DNA of 6,221 nt, taken from assembly GCA_024644145.1 (NCBI GenBank), contig JAHELO010000101.1, positions 1 through 6,221 on the forward strand, in the 5' to 3' direction. This DNA is from Christiangramia sp. (lineage in GTDB: Bacteria; Bacteroidota; Bacteroidia; Flavobacteriales; Flavobacteriaceae). Below are positions 1 through 6,221 of the stretch, in pieces. The notes under the pieces were generated by a model. It was not told the DNA's origin. It ran no database searches and worked only from the letters and a program-made list of their open reading frames with translations. The position numbers and the translations under genes were made by a program. The first letter of the stretch is position 1. Each line of letters starts with the position of its first letter.

Positions 1-951
1 TTTAAGCTCTTCGTTACTACCATATAATTGCCTCAGGTAAAAATCAAGATCTACCTCAGAATTAGCGTAAATATAATTAAGTAATTGTCCCTGTTGAGTC
101 GCATCTGGTATATCATCATATAGATTCTTAATATACTCCATTTTTGACGAGGAGACGGCAAAGGTCTGGATACAGTAAATAGCAGTTTCCCTCACCTCAT
201 AATCTTCATGATTAAGATTATCTATAATATAACCGGTCTCTGCGTGTAACTCATATTTTCTTATGATCCTCATGATGAGTTTTTTACCGAAAAGTCTATC
301 GGTTTTATACGCCCGGTGCAACCATTTTATTTCAGGCTTGGGATACAGATCATATAATTTCTCAACAATTTTTATTTGTTGCCATAAGGTCATTTTCCTT
401 TTCAGGTAAGGTAAAAACCGTAGACTTTCCCAGCCTAAAAATACAACAAGGGCAATTTGCGCCTCGCGTCGTACATAGATATTTTTATGGTTTCTCAGGC
501 GGAAAATATCATCGAAGTATTGCGACTGGTTCATCTCATAGATCTCCCTTATACCCCTCGCCTTTTGGTACCAGCTCCAGCTGCTGATCTTTTTAATAGA
601 AATTCCGTAAGGAGGAATTTGAGAGTATAATTCCTGAACTTTATAAGACTTGGAGCCAATAATACTACGTTGAGTGCGTATCATTAACCTAATGAGATAC
701 TGAATATTGTTTTTATTTCCTGGCCGTATTCCAACGTTCTTTAGGGACTCATTAATCTCTGTAATAGAAATAGGGTTTACCGTATCGTTGTACAGATACC
801 TGCTTATTACATCAGCAAACGTCTGTTCGATCTTTTTTAATTTTATGTTTCTTCGACTACGGTAAATCAAACTCACGGCTATAGAAATCCAATAAATTAC
901 CAGAACCGAAAAAATGATGGTTATGAAGAAAAGTAATGTTGCTTCATTCAT
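1..951 (-). CDS. Membrane-anchored HEAT-repeat protein, 3' end cut by the window edge
   Basis: The frame stays open from the ATG at 951-949 to the left edge, giving 317 residues with no stop, so the C-terminus is missing. Residues 5-30 form one hydrophobic helix (LLFFITIIFSVLVIYWISIA). A basic stretch (RSRRNIKLKK, 31-40) follows, which by the positive-inside rule puts the rest in the cytoplasm. The soluble part is helical and basic. Two stretches look like HEAT units: NIYVRREAQIALVVFLG (157-173) and HEDYEVRETAIYCIQTFA (248-265), each with the typical 'xVRxxA' helix-B pattern. HEAT arrays are protein-binding scaffolds, and no catalytic motif is visible. The start overlaps the receiver stop by one base (TAATG), so the two are surely one transcript and probably translationally coupled. 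Membrane HEAT proteins of this kind often sit beside family-2 glycosyltransferases in Bacteroidota, so a scaffold role in polysaccharide synthesis is plausible but inferred. A second ATG at 947-945 is in another frame and is not used. Confidence 0.85.
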   Translation of the reverse strand, partial: MNEATLLFFITIIFSVLVIYWISIAVSLIYRSRRNIKLKKIEQTFADVISRYLYNDTVNPISITEINESLKNVGIRPGNKNNIQYLIRLMIRTQRSIIGSKSYKVQELYSQIPPYGISIKKISSWSWYQKARGIREIYEMNQSQYFDDIFRLRNHKNIYVRREAQIALVVFLGWESLRFLPYLKRKMTLWQQIKIVEKLYDLYPKPEIKWLHRAYKTDRLFGKKLIMRIIRKYELHAETGYIIDNLNHEDYEVRETAIYCIQTFAVSSSKMEYIKNLYDDIPDATQQGQLLNYIYANSEVDLDFYLRQLYGSNEELK

Positions 952-1304
952 TAATAGGCTTGTATAATAGATTCAATTTCATCCAGATCTATTGGAACCG
1001 CATAAAAACCAGTCACGCCACGCATGGCGAAAATTTCCTGTTTTATCTTATCCTGACCCATATTGGTAACAATTAAAAGATTGTTATGATGCAGGACTTC
1101 CTGGATCTGGGCCACAAATTGTAAAGGGGCAATTCCTTCAAATAATATATCGGTTATAATAAATTCATAATTCGTTTGCTGATCCTCAATAGTTAGAGCA
1201 TCCAGAGACTTTATCGCTTTACATTCATAATTGTTAAGCTTTACAAGTCTTTCCAGTATCTTAAGAATAATTATATCCTCTTGAATTACCAGGACTTTCC
1301 TCAT
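951..1304 (-). CDS. Single-domain response regulator receiver with altered active site
   Basis: The 117-residue product is a CheY-like receiver with no output domain. Beta-1 is KVLVIQED (3-10). The phospho-acceptor is Asp52 in the beta-3 motif FIITDILFEG, and the switch Thr is Thr80 in LLIVTN. The loop after beta-5 reads FYAVPIDLDEI (100-110). Two conserved positions are changed. The usual acidic pair after beta-1 is Gln8-Glu9, and the Lys that normally precedes the cis-Pro (K-P) is Val103. Loss of this Lys is typical of atypical receivers that switch poorly or without phosphate, so signalling may depend on protein contacts. No histidine kinase is in the window. The gene is first in a leftward unit and overlaps the HEAT gene by one base, suggesting that the two proteins act together. 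The ATG at 1304 is the natural start because beta-1 follows at once. Upstream bases AGGTAAATAAG give at most a weak ribosome site. Confidence 0.92.
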   Translation of the reverse strand: MRKVLVIQEDIIILKILERLVKLNNYECKAIKSLDALTIEDQQTNYEFIITDILFEGIAPLQFVAQIQEVLHHNNLLIVTNMGQDKIKQEIFAMRGVTGFYAVPIDLDEIESIIQAY

Positions 1305-1668
1305 TAAAACTTATTTACCTTGAAATATACTAAAATCATTATAAAACAACACTTTTAAGGAATTTAACTGCACATTACCCATCTCTTCTATAAAACCTTG
1401 TAAGAATACCCTTTCTTAAATTTAATATTCAGTTGAAAAACCTGTAACTTTAAATTTCAAGCAAGAATAAAGTAAAATGATTGATTTAATTAGCTTTTTT
1501 TCTATTTTATAATTAACCAAAAATTATATCATTATTAACCACAAATCCCTTAAAGCTATTATCTTGCGTGCTCTTAAAATATTAGTGATCTATTAAAAAA
1601 TTTATACTGTAATACACAAGCTGGGAGGACCCGTTTTAAGAATTACTGATTTGTTACATGCCCTACTT
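1305..1668. other. Divergent intergenic region, AT-rich, no gene
   Basis: About 360 bases separate the leftward receiver gene from the rightward TPR/barrel gene, and promoters for both must lie here. I found no convincing coding frame, tRNA or rRNA. A scan for the Bacteroidota promoter pattern (TTG, about 19-21 bases, TAnnTTTG) gave only single-mismatch -7 candidates: TAAATTTC at 1451-1458 on the plus strand, and the complement of CAAGAATA at 1462-1469 on the minus strand. Neither has a well-spaced TTG, so neither is called. The region contains a 22-bp-period direct repeat (1512-1546) and a small GC-rich island, CTGGGAGGACCCG (1621-1633), in the presumed leader of the rightward gene. Confidence 0.8.
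1512..1546. promoter_or_regulatory. Tandem 13-bp direct repeat, candidate operator
   Basis: ATTAACCAAAAAT (1512-1524) and ATTAACCACAAAT (1534-1546) match at 12 of 13 bases. Their starts are 22 bp apart, about two helical turns, so a dimer could bind both on one DNA face. Tandem sites with about this period are the usual targets of LytTR-type and some other response regulators. On the opposite strand each copy contains GGTTAAT, which only partly resembles the LytTR core. The position between two divergent transcription units suits a shared control site. AT-rich DNA makes chance repeats more likely, so the functional call is tentative. Confidence 0.35.
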
Positions 1669-2925
1669 ATGAGATTTAGAATTACCCAGATCCTTATTAT
1701 CTTCTTTTTCATCTTTTCTTTTTCATCTATTTCGCTTTCAGCTCAGGAAGAACTTACTACAGATGAATTGTTTGTGCTGGCCCGTAAGGAAGCATTCGAT
1801 AATGACAACTATCCGGAAGCCATCAGGCTCACCCAGAAAGCTTTGGAAAGGAGTCCAGAGTATGCCGATGTTAGAATATTTCTGGGCAGACTTTATACCT
1901 GGACTAATAAAAATTCAGATGCCCGTGAGGAATTTGAAAGAGTACTTCGTGATAACCCCGGCTACGAAGATGCATCCCTGGCGTATGCGAACCTTGAGTT
2001 CTGGAATGACAATTCAGAAAAAGCACTGGAAATTTTAAATACCGCCATTAAAATGAACCCGGAAGCTGAGGACCTGCTTTTATTAAAAGCGAGGGTCCTT
2101 AAAGACCTAAAGAAATATACAGAGGCCAGCTCTACCGTAAATGAATTACTTAGGATAAACCCTAAGTTAACCAAAGCCCGGATTCTGGGTGAATCCATTA
2201 AAAATGTTTCTTCCAGAAATCAAATCGGGGCCGATTATGAATATGTATATTTTGACAAACGCTTTGATGATCCCTGGCATTTAGCAACTATTGATTATAC
2301 CAGGAGTACTGGGATTGGTTCTGTAATGGGAATATTAAATTACGCGAATAGGTTTGGTTCCAATGGCACCCAATTAGTTGTAGAAGCTTACCCCGGTATT
2401 TCAGATACTTTTTATGCATATTTAAGTGGTGGTCTTGCCAGCAGCGGCAGTATTTTTCCTGATTATCGAGCAGGAGCCTCCCTATACGCTAATCTCCCCG
2501 CCTCTTTCGAAGGTGAAGTGGGCTTTAGAATGCTGAATTTTGATGAGACTACCTGGATTTATACCGCTTCTGTTGGAAAATATATTAGTAATTTCTGGTT
2601 GAATGCCAGAACTTATTTAACCCCGGATGATACTAACATTTCCCACTCCTATTCACTTAATGTAAGATATTACTTTGCAGGAGCAGACGATTTTTTGAGC
2701 TTTGGTATTGGAACCGGTATATCACCAGATGATGATTCCAGCAATGTTCTATACGCAGATAACACCTATAAGTTGAAATCCAGTAATATATCACTCGGCT
2801 ACCGGGTGAGCGTTAAAAGTACTAATGTCTTTTTCATTAGTGCTGAATATGAAGACCAGGAGTACGCCCGGGAAACCAGAGGCAACCAGTTTTCTTTACA
2901 GGTAGGATATTTCAAAAAATTCTAA
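1669..2925 (+). CDS. TPR protein with YaiO-family outer-membrane beta-barrel
   Basis: From the ATG at 1669 the product has 418 residues. Residues 1-25 are a clear Sec signal peptide: a short basic start (MRFR), a Phe/Ile-rich core, and likely cleavage at SLSA|QEE. Residues 35-165 hold about four TPR-like helix pairs, for example NDNYPEAIRLTQKALERSPE and NSEKALEILNTAIKMNPEAE. From about residue 185 to the end the chain alternates polar and aromatic residues in beta-hairpins (IGADYEYVYFDKRFDDPWH, then many strands) and ends in GYFKKF. The terminal Phe is typical of outer-membrane barrels. This matches the YaiO-type barrel domain joined to TPRs. The same order, periplasmic TPRs then barrel, is seen in polysaccharide exporters such as PgaA, so export of a polymer across the outer membrane is the likely role. 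A TTG at 1651 is in frame and would add six residues, but the ATG gives the better signal peptide. No Shine-Dalgarno is close to it. The next gene starts directly after the stop. Confidence 0.92.
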   Translation: MRFRITQILIIFFFIFSFSSISLSAQEELTTDELFVLARKEAFDNDNYPEAIRLTQKALERSPEYADVRIFLGRLYTWTNKNSDAREEFERVLRDNPGYEDASLAYANLEFWNDNSEKALEILNTAIKMNPEAEDLLLLKARVLKDLKKYTEASSTVNELLRINPKLTKARILGESIKNVSSRNQIGADYEYVYFDKRFDDPWHLATIDYTRSTGIGSVMGILNYANRFGSNGTQLVVEAYPGISDTFYAYLSGGLASSGSIFPDYRAGASLYANLPASFEGEVGFRMLNFDETTWIYTASVGKYISNFWLNARTYLTPDDTNISHSYSLNVRYYFAGADDFLSFGIGTGISPDDDSSNVLYADNTYKLKSSNISLGYRVSVKSTNVFFISAEYEDQEYARETRGNQFSLQVGYFKKF

Positions 2926-4083
2926 ATGAGAAAGAGACTTTTCAGAGGAATTGTATTTCTTATTATAGCCATTCCCTTTGTCATGTGGGTGGGCTGGCTT
3001 TTAACTCCCAATACTAAATTGGTTTTAGCTATTATAGATAAAACTGTTTTAACAAATAAAGCTCAGGAGCACATTTCTCTTAATTGGGTCCTTAAGAATG
3101 AAAAATACACTAAAACTTCAGAGAAAGGTTATGATATTGGTGAGGATTATTTTGGTTTTTTTCCAAAAAAGAATGAAAAATATCAACTTAAGGGACTGGA
3201 AAGATTTAGTTATTCTAAACTAAATCAATTAAGTAATGATGCGAACCTGGTCTATTTCACAGACACCTATGGAATTTACAAAAATGAATGGTATAAAAAT
3301 GGGGATACCAATGAGCGATCAGGCATTCTGTATGGTGGATTAAGCGATAAGGATATATACTTACTCCGCCTAATGAAAGAGAAAAGAAAACTCATAATAA
3401 CCGAATTCAATACCATTGGTTCTCCTACAGCCAGTGACAACCGAACAGAATTTGAGGAATTATTTAAGTTAAAGTGGACGGGTTGGACAGCCAGGTATTT
3501 TAATAATCTGGATATTCATCATAACAAGGAGATACCCCGATGGCTTATAAGGAATTACAAAAACGCTCATAAGGGGGACTGGCCTTTTAAAAAATCAGGA
3601 ATAGCATTTGTTAATGATAAGGATGAAGTGGTTATACTGGAGAAAGGTGTGCATTTAAACAGGTCTATGCCTTTTATTATCACCTCAGAAAAATTCCAGG
3701 ATCAATATGGCGTTCCAGATAGCATCAAATACCCATTTTGGTTCGATATAATGATTCCGGATATAAGCAAAAATGAGATAGTCTCGAGTTTTAACCTTGA
3801 TTTAAATGAAAGAGGCAGGGATGAATTAATCAAGCATAATATTCCAGTAAGGTTCCCTGCAGTTACCGCTCATGTAGCCGAGGATTACAAATTCTATTAT
3901 TTCTCCGGTGACTTTTCAGATAATCCTGTTCCCCTCTGGAGTTCCTATTTTAAAGGTATCGGATTATTTAAAAACTTTTTTTATGACCAAAGAAATACAA
4001 TGGAACGAGGAAGTTTTTTCTGGAATTACTATAAGCCATTGGTAAGCAATATCCTCGAAAATTATCACGAAAGCATACCCTGA
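2926..4083 (+). CDS. Membrane-anchored periplasmic protein of unknown function, possible GATase-like fold
   Basis: The ATG follows the TAA of the barrel gene with no base between, so the two are co-transcribed and probably coupled. The product has 385 residues. MRKRLFR is followed by a single hydrophobic helix (about 8-26), giving an inner-membrane anchor with the bulk in the periplasm; there is no lipobox and no Cys anywhere. Recognisable blocks are a strand LVLAIIDKTV (32-41), EHISLNWVLKNEKY (48-61), DYFGFFP (74-80), LVYFTDTYGIYKNEW (108-122), YGGLSDKDIYLLRLMKEKRKLIITEFNTIGSPT (from 136), KWTGWTARYF (183-192) and a late strand YKFYYFSGDFSDNP (321-334). The order of a strand with Asp, then 'GGLS..D...L......KLI.TEFN', then a late 'FYYFSGDF' strand recalls the class-I glutamine-amidotransferase-like fold used in some sugar-active proteins. 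That is a shape argument only. The Cys nucleophile of true amidotransferases is absent. The link to the barrel gene suggests periplasmic handling of the exported polymer. Confidence 0.88.
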   Translation: MRKRLFRGIVFLIIAIPFVMWVGWLLTPNTKLVLAIIDKTVLTNKAQEHISLNWVLKNEKYTKTSEKGYDIGEDYFGFFPKKNEKYQLKGLERFSYSKLNQLSNDANLVYFTDTYGIYKNEWYKNGDTNERSGILYGGLSDKDIYLLRLMKEKRKLIITEFNTIGSPTASDNRTEFEELFKLKWTGWTARYFNNLDIHHNKEIPRWLIRNYKNAHKGDWPFKKSGIAFVNDKDEVVILEKGVHLNRSMPFIITSEKFQDQYGVPDSIKYPFWFDIMIPDISKNEIVSSFNLDLNERGRDELIKHNIPVRFPAVTAHVAEDYKFYYFSGDFSDNPVPLWSSYFKGIGLFKNFFYDQRNTMERGSFFWNYYKPLVSNILENYHESIP

Positions 4084-6129
4084 TTATTTCACATACTTTT
4101 GAGCGATACTATCCGGGATTATTTTTTTCCCTTTTATGATCTCAGCATTTTTTCTACGAAATTGATTAAAGGCATTTTGTAGTTCCTGCTTCTTAACATT
4201 ATCTTCTATAGCCTCTTCCCTGAAATTAGAATTTAGTTTAAAGAGCTCCTCTCCATTAAGATGATATTCGCCCTGTACAAAATCTATCAGGTTTGTTTTG
4301 GTCTGTTTCAACGGAATACTATGCATATTCTGAAAACTTCTGGTAGTATCCAGTCCTCTACCTACAAAACTATTTACAGCCGGTGCCTTGACACCATAAT
4401 TATGCTTCATAAAGCTGAGAAGACTAGGTGCAACATCAAAATGTGAGGATACCGCCTCAAATTCCGCGGTGCGTTTAAGCAGGGGGGAAAAGATTATAAA
4501 AGGAACGTGATAACGATCTATTTTGGAGGCCATTGGTATCTCAGGAATCCTGTGGTCACCGGTAATTATAAAAATTGTGTTCTTATAATCTGGTCTTTTT
4601 TTATAATCTGCAATAAGGTTCTTCAAGGCTTCATCTGTATATAAGATACTTCTGTATTGTTTCCTGTAATTTCTATAGTTTTTCTTTTTTTCTTCACTGA
4701 AGCCGTACTCTTCAAGCTTCTTTTCAAAAACCTGATTGAATTTTTCCGTTTCATCTATCAGAAAGGGATTATGCATACTTACCGTAAGCAACACGTCTAA
4801 CCCGGGCTTTCCATTTTGTTCTCTGATAGACTCAAGATAATATCTGAACAATTCTTTATCTCCGTATCCCCAGGTAAAACCAGAAGCGGAAGCAGGAATC
4901 TTTTGGTATTTATCCGGGAAATCTTTTTCATCTACAATGCGATCTATTTTATTCTCCCTAAGGTACATGGCCATATTATCAAATTCTGAATTACCCCCGT
5001 AATAAAAGTTTGTTTGATAACCATTCTTACCTAATAAATTTAGTAATGATAATTGAGCGGGCATTTCCCTATCAAGCTCCATAAACCCGGTCCTGGCGAA
5101 TGGAAGAGATCCGAATATCGATGGTATCACCGCAAAGGTTCTTCCACCATTACTAAGAAAGTTTGGCCAGTAAAGACTTTGGGTGGATAAGGAATCAAGG
5201 AAGGGTGTGAAATTTCCCAAATATGCACCCCGATTGCTAAATGCTCTACCTAAACCCTCTACAATGATGAAAACAACATGAGGTTGGTTTTCAGATGTTT
5301 CGAAAAATGGCGAAAGTACATCCCTGTTTAATTCCTTTTTTAAGAAAGGATAATTAAATTCATCTACATATTCCAGGGGTTCAGCCTCAGCATATTTTGA
5401 GAGGTATTCACCCAGGTAACTTTCCGCATAAATATCAGGTTCGTAAATTTCAGGGTTAAAATATGAGTATGCAGACAGGTAGAAATGCCTGGATTTATTC
5501 TTTATCAAACTCCTGTTAAATTCACCTGAAATATCCTGATTCAGTGTCCTGGCAGTAAATCCGGAGAGGATAAGGATCAAAGACAAAACAGGCAACGAAA
5601 ATGCCAGGATCCTGTTGGTCCTCAATTTTTTTGACAAAAAGAATATCGAAAATGCCAAGATCCCTGTGAACACAATAAAAAGAAAAACCGTTTTAAAACT
5701 TAATATTCCCGAAGAACCTACGGTTTGCCGTATTTCTTTAAGGGAGTAACCAAAGAGATCACTTCCCAGCATTGTTAATGTTTCAGTATGATAATACACC
5801 AACATCAATTGTATTGTAAAAAACACAATAAAACCGATCTTAAAGATCAATTCAGTGATTTTTGAAGAAACAATATGAAAGGGTAAAAATATCAGATAGG
5901 CGGGCAGTAATATTGCAAACCAAAACTTTAGATCATTCAGGTTACTCCATCCCCAAAGTTCTAAAATATCATTTTCCAGGCTGTGTTGTACTATACTCAG
6001 CAAAACCTCTGCCCCGCTAAAAAGCAGAAGAAATATCAGAAAAGTGATGGAAAGGACCGCGAATATTTGTGTAGACCTGATGATCTTATTTTTAAGGTCC
6101 TGGTCAATCTTTTGGAAACTACTATTCAT
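4084..6129 (-). CDS. LTA synthase/phosphoglycerol transferase-like membrane protein (alkaline phosphatase superfamily)
   Basis: The product has 681 residues. The N-terminal third holds about five membrane helices (roughly 20-40, 68-88, 93-113, 145-165, 173-193), as in LtaS. A linker follows, then an extracytoplasmic sulfatase-type domain from about 282. Expected active-site pieces are present: PHVVFIIVEGLG with metal ligand Glu291; SNGGRTFAVIPSIFGSLP with the likely nucleophile Thr331; YYGGNSEFDN (376-385); WGYGDKELF (420-428); SMHNPF with His453; ITGDHRIPE with Asp525-His526; YHVPFIIFSP with His541; and SSHFDVAPSLL with His563. The length fits the family. LtaS, and OpgB in Gram-negatives, move phosphoglycerol from a lipid to an acceptor. 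Flavobacteria do not make lipoteichoic acid, so the acceptor here is unknown; a periplasmic glycan, lipid or exopolysaccharide is possible. The bases before the ATG (CGCCTATA) carry no Shine-Dalgarno. The gene converges on the 385-residue protein gene with zero spacing and is probably a separate unit. Confidence 0.9.
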   Translation of the reverse strand: MNSSFQKIDQDLKNKIIRSTQIFAVLSITFLIFLLLFSGAEVLLSIVQHSLENDILELWGWSNLNDLKFWFAILLPAYLIFLPFHIVSSKITELIFKIGFIVFFTIQLMLVYYHTETLTMLGSDLFGYSLKEIRQTVGSSGILSFKTVFLFIVFTGILAFSIFFLSKKLRTNRILAFSLPVLSLILILSGFTARTLNQDISGEFNRSLIKNKSRHFYLSAYSYFNPEIYEPDIYAESYLGEYLSKYAEAEPLEYVDEFNYPFLKKELNRDVLSPFFETSENQPHVVFIIVEGLGRAFSNRGAYLGNFTPFLDSLSTQSLYWPNFLSNGGRTFAVIPSIFGSLPFARTGFMELDREMPAQLSLLNLLGKNGYQTNFYYGGNSEFDNMAMYLRENKIDRIVDEKDFPDKYQKIPASASGFTWGYGDKELFRYYLESIREQNGKPGLDVLLTVSMHNPFLIDETEKFNQVFEKKLEEYGFSEEKKKNYRNYRKQYRSILYTDEALKNLIADYKKRPDYKNTIFIITGDHRIPEIPMASKIDRYHVPFIIFSPLLKRTAEFEAVSSHFDVAPSLLSFMKHNYGVKAPAVNSFVGRGLDTTRSFQNMHSIPLKQTKTNLIDFVQGEYHLNGEELFKLNSNFREEAIEDNVKKQELQNAFNQFRRKNAEIIKGKKIIPDSIAQKYVK

Positions 6130-6180
6130 TATAGGCGAAAAGGAGAAAAATTAAGGGAAAATATGTCTTTCTAAAACTGC

Positions 6181-6198
6181 TTTGAAAAGCTTTACAAA
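6181..6198. promoter_or_regulatory. 18-bp near-palindrome upstream of the LTA-synthase-like gene
   Basis: TTTGAAAAGCTTTACAAA is a palindrome with 8 of 9 pairs matching; only the 6185/6194 pair (A/A) fails. The core AAAGCTTT is perfect. It lies 52-69 bases before the start codon of the leftward gene, where an operator or promoter would be expected. A homodimeric regulator could bind it. The remaining bases of 6130-6221 hold no gene, and no good TAnnTTTG box was found. It is a candidate on position and symmetry alone. Confidence 0.3.
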
Positions 6199-6221
6199 AG
6201 AATAAAAAATATTTGATACAG

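Noticed and set aside
1414..1460. Inverted AT-rich repeat CTTAAATTTAA ... TTTAAATTTCAAG
   Set aside because: Imperfect, made almost only of A and T, and expected by chance at this base composition.
1305..1650. CRISPR array, tRNA, riboswitch or mobile-element ends
   Set aside because: No repeat-spacer pattern, no cloverleaf, no known aptamer core and no terminal inverted repeats or target duplications were seen here or elsewhere in the window.
1651..1668. TTG at 1651 as start of the TPR/barrel protein
   Set aside because: The ATG at 1669 gives a compact signal peptide with a basic start; the TTG adds six residues and has no well-placed ribosome site.
1763..2038. Plus-strand open frame of 91 codons inside the TPR region
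   Set aside because: It lies wholly within the TPR/barrel gene in another frame, with an unnatural composition (rich in Met, Trp and Lys) and no recognisable domain.
1962..2198. Minus-strand open frame of 78 codons
   Set aside because: It is antisense to the well-supported TPR region and shows no domain or ribosome site.
4261..4446. Plus-strand open frame of 61 codons
   Set aside because: It is antisense to the transferase C-terminal region; no domain is visible.
5983..6174. Plus-strand open frame of 63 codons
   Set aside because: It is antisense to the first membrane helices of the transferase gene and extends into its leader; the product looks random and basic.

Overview
This AT-rich window, with almost no Shine-Dalgarno signals, comes from a Bacteroidota genome, most likely a flavobacterium of the Gramella/Salegentibacter kind. 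That placement rests on the protein families and their style: a YaiO-type barrel ending in Phe, a receiver-only protein next to a membrane HEAT protein, and an LTA-synthase-like transferase in a Gram-negative setting. It is an inference, because no phylogenetic marker is present.

Layout. Two genes read leftward from about 1304: a single-domain response regulator receiver (951-1304), then a membrane-anchored HEAT-repeat protein (951 to beyond base 1). The two share one base (TAATG). A gene-free, AT-rich divergent region (1305-1668) follows; it holds a 13-bp direct repeat with a 22-bp period. Two genes read rightward with no gap between them: a secreted TPR protein with a YaiO-family outer-membrane beta-barrel (1669-2925), and a 385-residue, cysteine-free, membrane-anchored protein of unknown function (2926-4083). 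The last gene, a five-helix LTA synthase/phosphoglycerol transferase-like protein (4084-6129), reads leftward. Its stop codon directly abuts the stop codon of the 385-residue protein. Its short upstream region (6130-6221) carries an 18-bp near-palindrome.

How the genes may work together. A TPR domain plus an outer-membrane barrel is the layout of exopolysaccharide exporters such as PgaA, and HEAT and receiver proteins are often found around family-2 glycosyltransferases in this phylum. The best reading is one flank of an exopolysaccharide synthesis and export locus. The synthase itself is not in this window and is probably to the left of base 1. The 385-residue protein would act in the periplasm together with the barrel protein. 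The LTA-synthase-like protein could add phosphoglycerol or a similar head group to a glycan or lipid, but it may be an unrelated neighbour. The receiver has lost two normally conserved residues, so its phosphorylation chemistry is in doubt.
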